Assembly (NCBI GenBank): GCA_900708905.1
Contig: CAADRB010000022.1
Location: 1,250,916 to 1,314,915 of the forward strand
Direction of reading: 5' to 3'
DNA length: 64,000 nt
Origin: Hymenolepis diminuta
Taxonomy: Eukaryota; Platyhelminthes; Cestoda; Cyclophyllidea; Hymenolepididae
Shown: positions 1 to 11,470 of the stretch, piece by piece
Position numbering within the stretch: the stretch's first letter is position 1
Layout: the number at the start of each line of letters is the position of its first letter
Notes under the pieces: model-generated
The model's input: the letters and a program-made list of their open reading frames with translations, nothing else
The model's database searches: none
What the model was told of the DNA's origin: nothing
Made by a program: the position numbers and the translations under genes

Positions 1-2050
1 CATATTATTGTTTAATGAATGAAAACCGAAATTCTTCTTATAAAATAAATAAGAATAAAGTTTTAATAATGTACGCAAAAAGCCATAGTAAATACATTTT
101 CATTCCATATTTATCATCCCTTTAATAGATAAGCTGATATATATGCAGATTAAAACAAGTCCATTGTGAACAAACAATATCTATAGCGATCATAGCAGCA
201 GTAACTAGACCATTAGCATTAAAAATTGCTACATATAAGAAAATACTATTTTCGAAAAAATTTATTCTTATATTTAAGAATCCTTGTTTTCCACATTTTT
301 AATCCCGCTTCTTTTAATTTCCCATTAGTCGAATGAATGTATTTATACAACCGTTATAAATGGCATTTAATATAAATCGACATATCGATATGAAAAAGTA
401 CGTCTTGTTTATGACATGATGGTTTGGCTTGTTTTGTATTATGGTACTGCTGAATTGTATTTATAACTAGTGCATTTTTTTAGGGAACCTAAGAGTCGAC
501 CACAGTATCCTACATGTAAGAGTAGGTCACAATACAAATGTCTTATTTTCTAAAACAAAACAAGAGTTTATCGCAAATTTGTTGATCGGAGTGAAGGATA
601 GCTCTCTATGCATTTCTAGAATTACTTTTTATTCGCATTCCCCATGATAACACTTCGGTTTTATGCCCATGGAGCTGGAGTGACGTCTTTTATGTCCTTA
701 TGACGCACAATCATGCCATCGATTTCCCCGCTCTTTTCTATAACTTCCTCGCTTCACCTAAAAAGTACATCTGCGCTCATGTTCTCGCGGGACCTTACCC
801 AAGTGACTCATATAAAGCTATCTTTGTTTCCCACTCAAAAACAACTCACGCATATCAGCCACCATCTCCAGCACTTGCTGTTAATCTCCTCTTTTCCTCA
901 ACGCTCCCCTCTACCTCTCTCTCCCACTCGCTTCAATCCTTATCGTGGTTTCCTGTACTATATTTTTGGTCTACTCAACACTTGGTGTTCTGCTTCACAA
1001 TTGTTGTTAGCTCTTAAACGGCTACGAATTGTTGACTGTTATTGCCATTGTTATTTGTTAACTGCAAACCACTAGTTGTTATCTTAACTCCAACAAGAGA
1101 ATAAAAGGATTGTTTGAAAACATTGAATTTGAAACATACGAGACACACTAGTAAACATTTTCTTTTAGCTATCCGCACCTTATCAAATGCACATCTACCA
1201 AAACTTTGTAAGATGGGATGTATGATTTACCTCATCATCATCAAGTAGAAACCGTATGTGAAATATTTGATTTCACAATAGCAGAAGAGAGAAATTTTGC
1301 GATCTTGAAAATCTGATTCCAATTTTGTTCCCTTCAAGTCTATATTTTGTTTCAATGGGAGATTATCAGTTGGTTCCGGGAAATCTTGATTTACTGAGTA
1401 GTGTGTGAAACCTGTTCATACACGGTGTGTCCCTATTATCTTGTCTCGTCTAGTATTTGCTTTGTTTGGTGTTCAAATAATAGAATTGGATTATTACAAT
1501 TACAGTCATTATAAAATTAACAACCATCGCATATTAAGATATTGATATAAAATACATGGAGATTAATGGAAACGTTATTTTTTAAGTTTCGTTCCTACTT
1601 CCCCTCGTAAAATGTAGAATGGAAAGTTTTTTCCCCTGTTGATGTCAAATTGTAATAGAGTCTGTTGATCAATAATAATTAATGTGTTGCTTTGTGATAT
1701 TTTGCTATTGGGGACTTTTTATAGGATATTATAGAAATATTTCGTCAAATCTAAAATTACTCTACCCAAAAACCTCTCTTAACATATATTTAGATCCTAT
1801 TTCGGAAAAACTTGAAAGTTTTTATTGAAATTACATTTTAGACATGAATTATTAACACTTTTCAGTGGATAAAGGAAAATATTTATTTTATTCAAAAAGA
1901 GTGAAGAATTGTAAAATATTATGGTTTAAAAACTTAGTTTTCATTAATTTTTTGATTAAATTACACTTTTCAATAATAAACGTAAAGTGCAACGATATTT
2001 AGGTATATCTTTTTTATTCTTATAATGCGTCCAATTTATGAATATATCAT
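1..2050. other. Upstream intergenic DNA, no gene recognised
   Basis: AT-rich sequence without an open frame that resembles a protein. The only recognisable structure is a dispersed repeat copy at about 625-1105, described separately. The two overlapping open frames at 700-1075 lie wholly inside that repeat and are not considered genes. Confidence 0.6.
625..1105 (+). repeat. Dispersed pyrimidine-rich repeat, copy 1 (possible solo LTR)
   Basis: This segment aligns by eye with 10019-10500 and more weakly with 8755-9255. Shared landmarks in order are an ATTACT..TTATT..GCATTC start, GTGACGTCTTTTATGTCC, the block ACCTTACCCAAGTGACTCAT, a CT-rich tract, TTGGTGTTCTGCT, GCTACGAATTG and an end near CCAACAAGAGAATAAA. 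The length near 480 bp, absence of a coding frame and several copies suggest a non-autonomous element. A solo LTR or a miniature LTR element is one reading, not proven. Confidence 0.6.
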
Positions 2051-2077
2051 CCAATGAGAAGTAGAAAATTTGACCAA
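2051..2077 (+). promoter_or_regulatory. Two CCAAT boxes upstream of the DnaJ gene
   Basis: CCAAT occurs at 2051-2055 and again at 2073-2077, about 80-100 bp before the start codon at 2155 and just upstream of the heat-shock element. Paired CCAAT boxes next to heat-shock elements are common in animal chaperone promoters. Function here is inferred from position. Confidence 0.45.
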
Positions 2078-2091
2078 TAGGGAATTTTGCT

Positions 2092-2111
2092 AGAAGGTTC
2101 TAGTAACTTCT
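2092..2111 (+). promoter_or_regulatory. Heat-shock element (HSF binding site)
   Basis: The sequence shows four alternating 5-bp units: GAA (2093-2095), TTC (2098-2100), GTA in place of GAA (2103-2105) and TTC (2108-2110), each separated by two bases. This is the nGAAnnTTCnnGAAnnTTCn pattern bound by heat-shock factor trimers, with one mismatch. It lies about 45 bp before the start codon of a J-protein gene, the expected kind of target, so heat-shock control is likely. Confidence 0.7.
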
Positions 2112-2154
2112 CTCGGGTCTGCTCCTGTATTTTTCTTAAAACGAACTAGAAAAG

Positions 2155-5100
2155 ATGGGGATTGATTATTACAAAGTATTAGGAATTGAAAAAGGTGCAA
2201 GCGAGGATGATATCAAAAAAGCCTACCGAAAGATGGCTCTTAAATATCATCCGGACAAAAACAAATCACCAAATGCCGAGGAAAAGTTCAAGCAAGTTGC
2301 TGAAGCATATGAAGTCTTGAGTGATCCTAAGAAAAAAGAAATCTACGATATGTACGGTGAAGAAGGACTTAAAGGTGGTGTTGGTGGCCCAAGTGGTCGT
2401 CCTGGCACAACCACCTACACATTCAGTGGTGACCCGCGTGAAACCTTCAGGACATTCTTCGGTACAGATGATCCCTTCAATATCTTCATGAGCTTCGGAG
2501 GTAATAGTGGTGGTGGAAGAGGCACAGAATATATGGATGTAGATGGGGACATGTTCGGTCGGATGCCTTTCGGTGTAAGATCATTTTTTCATAGTTGCAA
2601 CTTCTGTGTTATTTTGTATCCATTATTTTGTTTTAAGCGCGTATTAGTCTATGCATCGTTTTAGGATTTCAATTCTCTAACGAATTGCATTGTTGGTACC
2701 TCTTAAGCGTTTTCTTAGGCGTGCTAGACTTCGAAGTAATTTCATCGGGGGACCCTTCGGTGTAAGATAATTTTTTTTTTGTATTTTCTTTTCTTTGTTT
2801 CGCCATGTGTTCTGCGGTACTTATGCTAACGCTTTAAGCGTCGATACTTAGTTAATTGTTCATTTAGATTTCATTCTCTAGTACTTAAGATTGATAAATC
2901 AATGTTGGCTTTACATGAGCCTGCCTAGCAAACAAGAAACTTTTTTACGGTTACTGTGTCTAGATATTTGCGTATATGTATTTATTGGATCCATTATTTT
3001 GATGTTTTCACTTCTTCAGAATATTTTGGTAAGTTTTCCTTATAATTTCACTGAACTGGCCTTCACTTTAGCACTTACCATGTTCACTATAGGATTGCAG
3101 CTCGCTTAACTAAACGGTCTGTTTACATTCCTTATAATTGATTTCTTGAATCAATGTTCAAAAGAGCGCTTGTAGGAATCCCAGTATTTTCTAGTCTATG
3201 CTGCCTATTTCGATTTTTTCATCAACAGTTGACATCATTTTTCCTTCACCCATTGCTCAATTTCACGGCTGGCTATACTCTGTTATCCCTCTCCATTATG
3301 GATCTATATTACTTAATTCCTGTTTAGTAGTATTCAGCCTATGTTTGTAGTTCGTATACAAATGGTGTTTTGTATCGATGTGGCGCTTTATTACTCCCTA
3401 TGCAAGTTCTGAATGTTCGTAATCGTGCTTTATAGGCGATTTGATTGGTTATCATCCGTTCGAGATTTTCAATCATCACAAATGTCGAACATAACTTAAT
3501 TTCAGTTCATTTATATTAAACCATATGTAATTCTGCATATGATTTGTTCCTTAATTGTTATTCTTTTATTATATGAGTCGTATTTCTTGCTCTTTGATTT
3601 ATTCGATCTTTCTACAGATTTCCCTAATATGCAGCAATTTTAGTAAGGGATTTACTTGAAGTCATGATTATTGATAATTGAATCAGTTCTTACTTCATTT
3701 ACTCGTAATTCTTAGTTTCTATTCAGTGATATTAAGTCGTGCAATAGTCGTTCATGTATTAATTTTTTTTATTTGCTTGTTATCATACTTTCTATGATTG
3801 ACAATAGGATTATATCATTCGTTTTGATCGAATAACATCTGAATCTCTTATTACCGTTAATCGTGAATTCGTTTACTCTTTACCTGAATACTTTGCCTAA
3901 TTTCTATTCAGTAGTATCTCATTCGTGTTACTGTCATTGTTATCCTTGTCTTGAGAGAGCTGCGAATTTAGTACTGTAAACCACGAGCACGTTTCTACTG
4001 AAGTATTTGAAGTAGTCTTGCTATCTTGCCAACCCAAACGGACGCGGAGTGTGTAACAGTGGAGAAGTCAATATGTCAATTATATTCATGCTCATGCCTC
4101 TTACAGAGCCAGAGGACTATGATCTTAGAGGAGGATGATCAGTTCCTCTTACATTTTGTATTCTTCGTTTCTTAATCCTTATTTCCATCTTTCATACATC
4201 ATAGATTATGCCTTTTCCTACTGATTTGCCTTATCTAGGCAGTGTTCTTCAAAGTGAACTTATTCAGACCACGCTTTATACAACACTCTTTAGTGAGTAT
4301 CCAGTAAATATTATGATCAACTGTTTAAAAGAGGTGTAATTAATTGCGAAATCCTGGTTGCAAGAAGTTCATTTTTTGTTCAAGGATAGTTTTTATAAGA
4401 GCCTTCCTCCAAGTTTGCAAATCATTACGACAGGAAAATATGCAAAAAAATTGTGTCCTGGAACTTCTGATAAGAAATTATTAATCTGTTAACCACGGTC
4501 GTACTTTATACTGACGAGTTCACAATCCTTAGCTGATATATATTTTTTTCCGCTGTACCATCTGCGTACTTCCTACTTTTCATATATTGACGCTCATATA
4601 ATACAGGGAGTTCCTTAAACTCATTCAGTAATTCATACTCTCTGTGTTCGCCCTTGTGTAAGGCTACTTTTCATTTGGAGTTTATTTTAATTCATGGGTT
4701 CGCCATCATAAACTTTTCTGGTTTAGTATGTATTTTTATACGGTATTTTGCTTCCCTGGTCAATTTCTGTTGCACCACCAGCCATTTAAGGTTCAATGCT
4801 CCCTTCACTTGTTCAATTTTCTTTCAGTAGCATCAAATTTCATTCATAGAGGTCAATATTTGGAGGTGTTTCCGCCACTCACCACTCTTCCATTTTTGTT
4901 CACAGGGCTGTTTGTAACTCATGTCGTTCGTTTAAATCATTTATTTTTAATTTGTGACTTGCCTCAAGATTCTACTTCGTTCGATTCGTCACACTAGTAA
5001 CAAACTCTCAATACCACCTATTTGTCGGAAACCTTGCTTATCCATGACTAAGATGTAATGTTCTCCCTCACTTATTGAGGCAGTACTGAATCTCATGCCA

Positions 5101-5840
5101 AAAACTGTTTTATTTCCACAGTCAGGCACTTCTAGTCTTGTCACATTTTTAGCCTCCCACTCGTCATTTTAGAATAATCACTCAAAGCTATGATTATCAA
5201 TAACTCATCTGATCGATTTTCGATGTTTCAGAGTATGTTCATGAATTCGGGAAGTGCCGGAGGAGGTGCATCTCGAGCCCGCAAAGTTCAGGACCCTCCT
5301 ATTCACCATGACCTCAGCGTCTCCTTAGAAGACGTGCTCTACGGAACTACCAAAAAGATGCGTATCACACGTCACAAACTCGATGGTAGTACTGAAGAGA
5401 AGGTTCTTACAATTGACGTACGCAAGGGCTGGAAAGCCGGCACTCGTATCACTTTCCCACGTGAGGGAGATGAGCGCCTCAATACAATCCCCGCAGATAT
5501 CATCTTCACCGTGAAGGACCGTACGCACAAGTACTTCAAACGTGAAGGCGCCGACGTGCGTTATGTGGCCAAAATAGGCCTTCGAGATGCTCTCTGTGGT
5601 GTAAATATTCAAGTACCTACCATTGATGGACGTACAGTTCCCCTTAGAGTGGATGATTGTGTTATCAAGCCGGGTACTACAAGAAGAATAGGTGGGCAAG
5701 GTCTACCCTACTCGAAAGAACCCAATAGGCGAGGTGATATTATCGTAGAATTTGAAGTTGTCTACCCAGATCGTATTTCTGCCTCGGATAAGGAAGCTCT
5801 CATGCGAATATTGCCTCAGTATAAGCAGCCAACTTTCTGA
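2155..5840 (+). CDS. DNAJB: DnaJ homolog subfamily B (class B Hsp40, DNAJB1/DNAJB4-like)
   Basis: Complete gene of two coding exons, 2155-2574 and 5232-5840, joined in phase 0 (donor gtaaga, acceptor tttcag), giving 342 aa. The family is usually about 340 aa. The J domain fills residues 1-70 with the HPD triad at 32-34, which stimulates Hsp70 ATPase. A Gly/Phe-rich linker (about 71-155) contains [12 protein letters not shown]. Exon 2 encodes the two client-binding C-terminal domains and the dimerisation tail ([59 protein letters not shown]). There is no zinc finger, so it is class B, and no signal peptide, so it is probably cytosolic or nuclear. It acts as an Hsp70 cochaperone. The start codon has a good context (AAAAGATGG). 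A heat-shock element and CCAAT boxes lie just upstream. No AATAAA was seen close after the stop. DNAJB1 versus DNAJB4 cannot be separated here. Confidence 0.93.
2556..2880 (+). repeat. Diverged tandem duplication of the exon 1/intron junction
   Basis: The junction sequence CTTTCGGTGTAAGATCATTTTTT near 2567 recurs as CCTTCGGTGTAAGATAATTTTTT near 2754. Similarity continues downstream: TTTTAAGCGCGTATTAG...TTTCAATTCTCTA ends at about 2680 and CTTTAAGCGTCGATACTTAG...TTTCATTCTCTA ends at about 2880. The units are offset by 187-200 bp with small indels. The second copy keeps a donor-like gtaaga at 2762, but in-frame stops precede it. Confidence 0.55.
2575..5231 (+). other. Intron of the DnaJ gene (2657 bp)
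   Basis: Begins gtaaga and ends with a pyrimidine tract and tttcag. It holds a diverged tandem duplication of the exon 1 donor region (about 2556-2680 and 2740-2880) and one copy of a repeat shared with the SMYD gene (4075-4275). Reading into the intron from exon 1 adds 29 residues and then stops at about 2662, so intron retention would give a J-domain-only protein. Confidence 0.8.
4075..4275 (+). repeat. Dispersed repeat, copy 1 (pair of 51340-51535)
   Basis: Contains TTACAGAGCCAGAGGACTATG, then TTTCATACATCAT, then ACTGATTTGCCTTATCTAGG...CTTATTCAGACC. The same blocks, in the same order and spacing, occur at 51340-51535 inside SMYD intron 3. The two copies are clearly diverged. The element's type is unknown. 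Present in the intron of the DnaJ gene. Confidence 0.55.
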
Positions 5841-8140
5841 AAACAGGTGCGTTTCTCCGCGTTCAATCTGTCTATTACTCTGCTCTTGCTTCTTCCCTTC
5901 CCTCTCCACAACATACCTGTGTTTTTACTGCATGTGTTGGCTTATCCATTCAATCGAAACTTACCTTTTTGCTGAAAGCCTCGATCCTCTCTTTGGAGCT
6001 TTTTGAAATACTACAGTTTATAAGGCTTTGTGTACTTAGCAACACCGATATTTAAACGCAGACTCTAGTCCTTGTTCTCTTTTTTAAACTTGTTCTTTTT
6101 TATTCTGTGCTGGTGCGCGGGGTTCGGTTATACGAGAACTGGTGGAATGAGCTCTTTGTAATTGCAAGAGTTGTGGTATAATGACGTTGTTTGTCAGATT
6201 AGTAGGTGGGTGGTGGTGCCTAAAGTACTGTCACATTGTGAATGCACTTTTGATGGCGGAAGTGATTAGTAGTCGCCTGCTTTCTCATCGGCGGGTTTAT
6301 TCTGTTATTAGAAGTACTTTTTTTGCACATTTGTTTAGTTCATTTGATGACAAGCATCTTATTGTGGATAGGAAATAAGTGGAGGTTTATAATTTTCAAT
6401 TCATTATGGGGAGGGGGCATTGAAATTTTAAAATTTTGGGTTCAAAAAGCGATGATCTTTGTAACCGTACTTCTATTTTCCTTGAGATATTTGAATACTC
6501 GGTTCCCTGATGATTTCTAATGCAGTGGGGTAAGATTAGGCTCATCAAAAGTAGAGCAGAGAAGATCTAGTAAGAGTATTACTTTGATGAGAAGTGGAAG
6601 AGATGAAAACTGGTAGTAGTTGGGCCAAGAATAAGATTTCACATGGATACTTTTAGATATAAAGTGGACAAAGTCTATTAAAACACTTAAAAGTGGGGAA
6701 TTCTACTGGGCGTTTAGGGATAAAGTCATGGTGATTAGACGATTGAAAAAAGTGTTGTATTGGTTGGAGTCTCCCAGGATGTTTTATGATTGTCGGTAAA
6801 AGCATAGTGATGACATTCTGTTAATATAGTGATTTCGGTTATCGGCAAGCCCTCTGAAAACGTACATTTAAACATCTTACTAACGATCAGTTATGTCCGG
6901 CTCATGAAAATTTTTATTAACTTATCTATGAGAAGGAAAAACCCGGGAAAGCGAAGCGTTTGCATTCTCATAATTCTGTATTTCATAAACTGGTTCCGAT
7001 AGCCGAACAAAGCTTACATTTAGAAATGGTGAAGTTCTGGGAGTTGGGTGATGGCTTCATTCCGAACTTTAGACAGGTGTGAAACTATGTGCCAAGATTT
7101 ATTTATTCAATAGGAGCTCAACTTCGCGTTCACAGAAGTTGCTGGAAAAGTCACTTCATAACAGGCACGAATAACCAGGCTTGGGCTTTAGTGATTCTTT
7201 TATGTTTCTCTGGAGATATCGGCTTTGATTCTCAAATGCCTTTTTAAAATAAATTTTACTTGATCATCCAATTACCCGCATAGCCAGCTTATTCTACAGT
7301 CTGAGCTCGTCGATATTCCGTTGTTACACCCAGTGACTTGTTGGGTGATGGCCAAAGCTCAACCAATGTAACCAACGAGACTCGCCTACTTTACCCCACT
7401 TTACGAATAAGATGGAAAAAACGGAGACGGTGGGCAGATATTAATATGAAAGAACGGGGGAAAGGCGTTATTTGCTTAACCAGTTATTCGAACGGAGAAT
7501 ACGGTTCAATACGATGAGGTTAAATAAAGGAAAACATAAATAATTTAATGATCTGGAGAGGAAGCATACACAGAATAGTGTACGAAGAAAGCAGTCAAAT
7601 CGATGATCAGATTAGATGATAGATGGTCTTGGATGGATGGTGTATGGACGACTTGGAACAGTCAATGAATGGTTGGCAGCGCGCTGACGAACCATTCTGG
7701 AAAGGCAGTCTAACTCACGGTAATATCTAGACTTACTATGCATTCATGGATTTCGATTATTCAGCTGCGGATTAAGAGAAACGTAAATCCTCTGACCTAT
7801 CGGGTAGATAGTTTGGTGTGGTGGCTATTGAAAATAAATACGTGTGAATGGAGAGGATTACTTGGAGGATACACATCGGTGATAAGGCGAAGCTCTCTGA
7901 TGACTCTTCATTCGGTCGTGCTAGCCTTTAGGGCTTAACTTGAATATAATGGATTTTTAGCGGAATAATACATTTTACTTAATTAAAATAAGTAACATAC
8001 TTTGTTAAATATCGAAAATTGGTCTTAAACATCAGTAATAAATTTGCTAAGCATATGAATGCTTCCAAATACTATTAAATAAGTATTGACATTAAAAATC
8101 ACTTTAGTAGAAGGAAGATACTGTACATTAATCATAATTC
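5841..8140. other. Intergenic DNA after the DnaJ gene
   Basis: About 2.3 kb with only short unrelated open frames (up to about 65 codons) and no recognisable protein, RNA or repeat family. It includes the 3' UTR of the DnaJ transcript, whose end I could not place because no canonical AATAAA stands near the stop. Confidence 0.5.
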
Positions 8141-8141
8141 A

Positions 8142-8620
8142 TTAAACAGCTAATAAAGAATCAAAGAGTATCATGTCACGAGCGAAGTCTGACATCGGAA
8201 CTACGCACATTTTAACTTTTAATTGAGGTCGCAAGATCCGAGCTGAATGTGCGAAAATGGATACGAAAGAAATGAATTGCAGAGCTATGACAGCAGGAAG
8301 GTTTGACAATGTATTGTGTAGGAGCATAACAGAGACGCCTCGAGTCGGGCAGACGTGTTCGCCTGTAACCAGACACTTGGAGGTCGAGTGGCGGTAACTA
8401 CCGTCGCTGGAGTTCCAGTCTGCGCACGTGTACGTGGATCGAACGTCCACGCTAATCTCGGCGTCGGTATGGAGGCCACTGGATAGAGGTGATTTCCATG
8501 TCGTCTAAGGAGGGGCCTACCGGACCAGGGGGGGGAAACCCAGCAGCCGAAATCTCCCACATGAAGCAGGAACAGAATCGCGTCTGTGAATGGCGTGAGT
8601 GGGATGGCTCAGAGAGCGTG
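8142..8620. other. GC-richer segment of unknown origin
   Basis: This stretch is visibly richer in G and C than its surroundings and carries two overlapping open frames on the minus strand (about 100 and 90 codons) with no recognisable family. It lies directly before a dispersed repeat copy at 8755-9255 and may be part of a decayed element. I do not call a gene here. Confidence 0.35.
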
Positions 8621-8754
8621 CTGTGACTCCTATTGCCGTCACTAACAATCGACTTAATCTATCCACCATCTCCACTCTCTTTATCCACATTCCAATCCTT
8701 TTCTACCCCACCAGTCCCTTCCATAGAAAAAATTTGCTATTAAAAGATAGCTAT

Positions 8755-9255
8755 TGCTTTTCCCATAATTACTCTTTAATTACACTCTCTACGACAATAC
8801 TTGGAGATGTCCTTTGCCCCTATGACGCAAACCTCTATCTCTCATGTCTAGACGAGGTTATAGGTACTCCTTTTTATCGATGCCTGTCCCGTATTATTTA
8901 AAAGCATACTGCACTTATGGCCTCACTCAGGTGACTCATGTGAATAGTCTTTGCATTACCATACCCACACACACTCATTTATGCAAACATGCTTGTCTTT
9001 TATCTGCTAGTGCGCCTCCCTCTCAATTCTCTCTTATTTTCTCTGATTCTCATCGTGGTTTATTCAACATACTTTGGCCTTCGGAACCCTTTGTGTTCCA
9101 CTTTTTGGAACTGTTATTTGCTGTTGTTACCTGAATCTGGTTCTGATGCATTAGTTCCCTCAATTTGGTGACCATGTAATCATTCACCCTTCTGCACAAC
9201 AATAGCCATTAATCTTAATTCCTAAATTGGTGACCTGTTCTTGTTACTCCAACAA
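8755..9255 (+). repeat. Dispersed pyrimidine-rich repeat, copy 2
   Basis: Weaker relative of 625-1105. Shared landmarks are ATTACTCTTTAATTACA, CCCCTATGACGCAAA, CTCACTCAGGTGACTCATG, a CT-rich block, TTTGTGTTCCAC, AATTTGGTGACC and the end TTACTCCAACAAGATAATAA. Small open frames across it are considered by-products of the pyrimidine-rich strand. Confidence 0.55.
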
Positions 9256-10018
9256 GATAATAATTAACGAGAAGATGAGAGAGGTAATTGGTTCAATTAA
9301 GTCTAATCAAATGGTTATTCGATGAAATTCGAAATCATACCAAAAGGCAATAAGCCTTCAGAATTGAAAATCTCAAAATTAAGTGAGTACATTTACAGTT
9401 TGCACCTGAAAGAATGAAAAAGTTGAATTTAGCAAAATATTACCCACAAGTCATGCCTATTAAATTTTTTCTGCTCTATTTCTCCTGAAGTTTAGCAATA
9501 AGGAATGAAAATTTCAGCAAGTCGTGAGCATAAAGTATGCAAATTCAACTGTAAAGGAATTTTCGATATATGAAAAAGGGAAGATGCACAGGTTGGAGAA
9601 AAACAAAGAAATTAGAGTGAGGACCTAGGGAGGACGTTTCGCAAACCGCTGCGGTATGTAGTGACTGTGATACTTAATGTAAAGGATAGATTTAATTAAT
9701 TATGTACCGCACCTAAGTGAATGCGTTTTTGAAGTTACTTTCCATACTTGCAGAAAATAATACAGAGAAGCATGTCAGCAAATATGAGGCAAAATTGGGA
9801 ATGTTATCTAATTATGTCCATGAAGCAGTTTTCGGACCAATTTCCCGATTTTCTGCCAATCCAATGTTAGATTTCTTACTGAAATAAGCACGAAAATAAA
9901 TGTGCAATTGCAATTAAAATGACAGAAACAGGTATCATTTTAAAACATCCCTTTCAAATTAATTTGCAGACCCCCTACAAGTTGTGCAGTATCATAGTAT
10001 TTTAAATGCTGCTTATTT
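9256..10018. other. Intergenic DNA
   Basis: AT-rich with no open frame of note and no recognised repeat. It separates two copies of the pyrimidine-rich repeat. Confidence 0.5.
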
Positions 10019-10505
10019 CCAGAATTACTCTTTATTTGCATTCTCCATGACAATACTTCGGTTTTTCGTCCAAGAAGCTACAGTGACGTCTTTTATGTCC
10101 CTATGATGCAAAATCCCCATTATGTTTGAACGTGCCTATTGATTCCTCCCTTTTATAATAGCCCCGTTTCACTTAAGAGTACATCTACGCTCATGTTCTC
10201 GTGCAGCCTTACCCAAGTGACTCATAAAACTGTCTTTGTTTCTCCACTCAGAACACGACGCACCCATGTCAGATACTGGTGCCTACGCTTCCCCCTCGTC
10301 TCCTCTGCTCTTCAGCACTCTCCTCCCTCTCTCCCTTACGCGCTTTAATCCCTGAATACATTTTGCTTTAGTCAACTCTTGGTGTTCTGCTCCACAGATG
10401 TTGTTAGCTCTTACTCAAACAGCTACGAATTGGTGACTGTTATTGTTAGTTGTTACCTGCCAACAGTTAGTTGTTATCTTAATCCCAACAATACCCTTAT
10501 CCCGG
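10019..10505 (+). repeat. Dispersed pyrimidine-rich repeat, copy 3
   Basis: Closest relative of 625-1105. Shared blocks include GTGACGTCTTTTATGTCC, GTACATCTACGCTCATGTTCTCG, CCTTACCCAAGTGACTCAT, CTTGGTGTTCTGCTCCACA, AGCTACGAATTGGTGACTG and TTAGTTGTTATCTTAATCCC. The same motif order and length support a common element about 480 bp long. Confidence 0.65.
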
Positions 10506-11094
10506 TCTCCTCTGATGTTTTAACTGTTTGTCACGGTTGTAGCTTTGCATAACATATCAAGATGTGTTCTAACTTTAAGGATAAACTAGTCTTTGCCTAA
10601 TCAAAAATATATATATATAATTATAGTATGCACTAAAATTTACAACTTTTGTTCGAGAGGTCTAATTAAGTCTTAGGATGTACACATTGCCCTTATACTA
10701 ACGAATGCGTCAATTCTTATTTGCCTAAACTTCTGCTATCGATAAGCCGTAGAAGACATTGATTTTTCGATAACTAGTATCTGTTCTTCCATCTACAATG
10801 CATATTTTTTTACTCATGTACCAACTCGAACTGTTCTGTAGTGTTTAGTAAATATTCATTTACGCCGAGGCGATCTCAGCCACGAGTAAAAGTTGTCGCA
10901 CTCAGGATTCAACTTTACGTCATCAACCGGTATTTTTTCGATAGAACGTGGATATTCTATGAAGTAATTAGGAACACCGATTTTGGGAAGAAAATTAAAT
11001 CAGGAATTTGTGAAAAAGAATACACTTAGGAAACGCCGTAAGTAGGATCAGCAGTTAAGGTAATAGATCTTTCCCAAGCTATTCTTTAGACTAT

Positions 11095-11470
11095 ACTCCC
11101 TATCTTCTACCAATTTTCACTACAACAACAAGATAGAGAGAAGATAGTTGGTTAAAGAGCTTTATTGAGTACAAAAAGAATGCTCAAAGAGATTAGGAGA
11201 GATAGAGATCAGTAACGGTACTAATGTTTATGTGATTAGTTTCTACGTAGGGTGGAAGTCTGGGAACAAAGAATAGGCGGTATAGGAAATGTGGAAACAA
11301 GACCGTATCGAGTGAATGAGAGTTTGATTGGGCCACTGTGACAAAGATGTTCACAGTGCAATGTCGGAAATCAGGCCATATAGATTGGCTGAGATTTTGA
11401 AAATTTACCTTTAAAAAGGGAGATAATTTCTCAGAGAACAATTAATTAACTTGAGGGTTAGGGAAACATA
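11095..11470. repeat. Degenerate dispersed repeat, related to 41480-41830
   Basis: CTATCTTCTACCAATTTTCACTACAACAACAAGATAGAGAGAAG resembles CTATCTCCTTCTCGTTACTACGGATCTTCACAACACAACAAGGTGGAGAGAAG at 41560. GTTAAAGAGC and AGAGATCAG follow in both. The CAACAAGATA end also matches the end of copy 2 of the pyrimidine-rich family, so this may be adjacent sequence of the same element. Boundaries are approximate. Confidence 0.4.

Noticed and set aside
8142..8560. Two overlapping minus-strand frames of about 100 and 90 codons
   Set aside because: No recognisable family, overlapping frames in a GC-richer patch and next to a repeat copy; more likely decayed repeat than gene.
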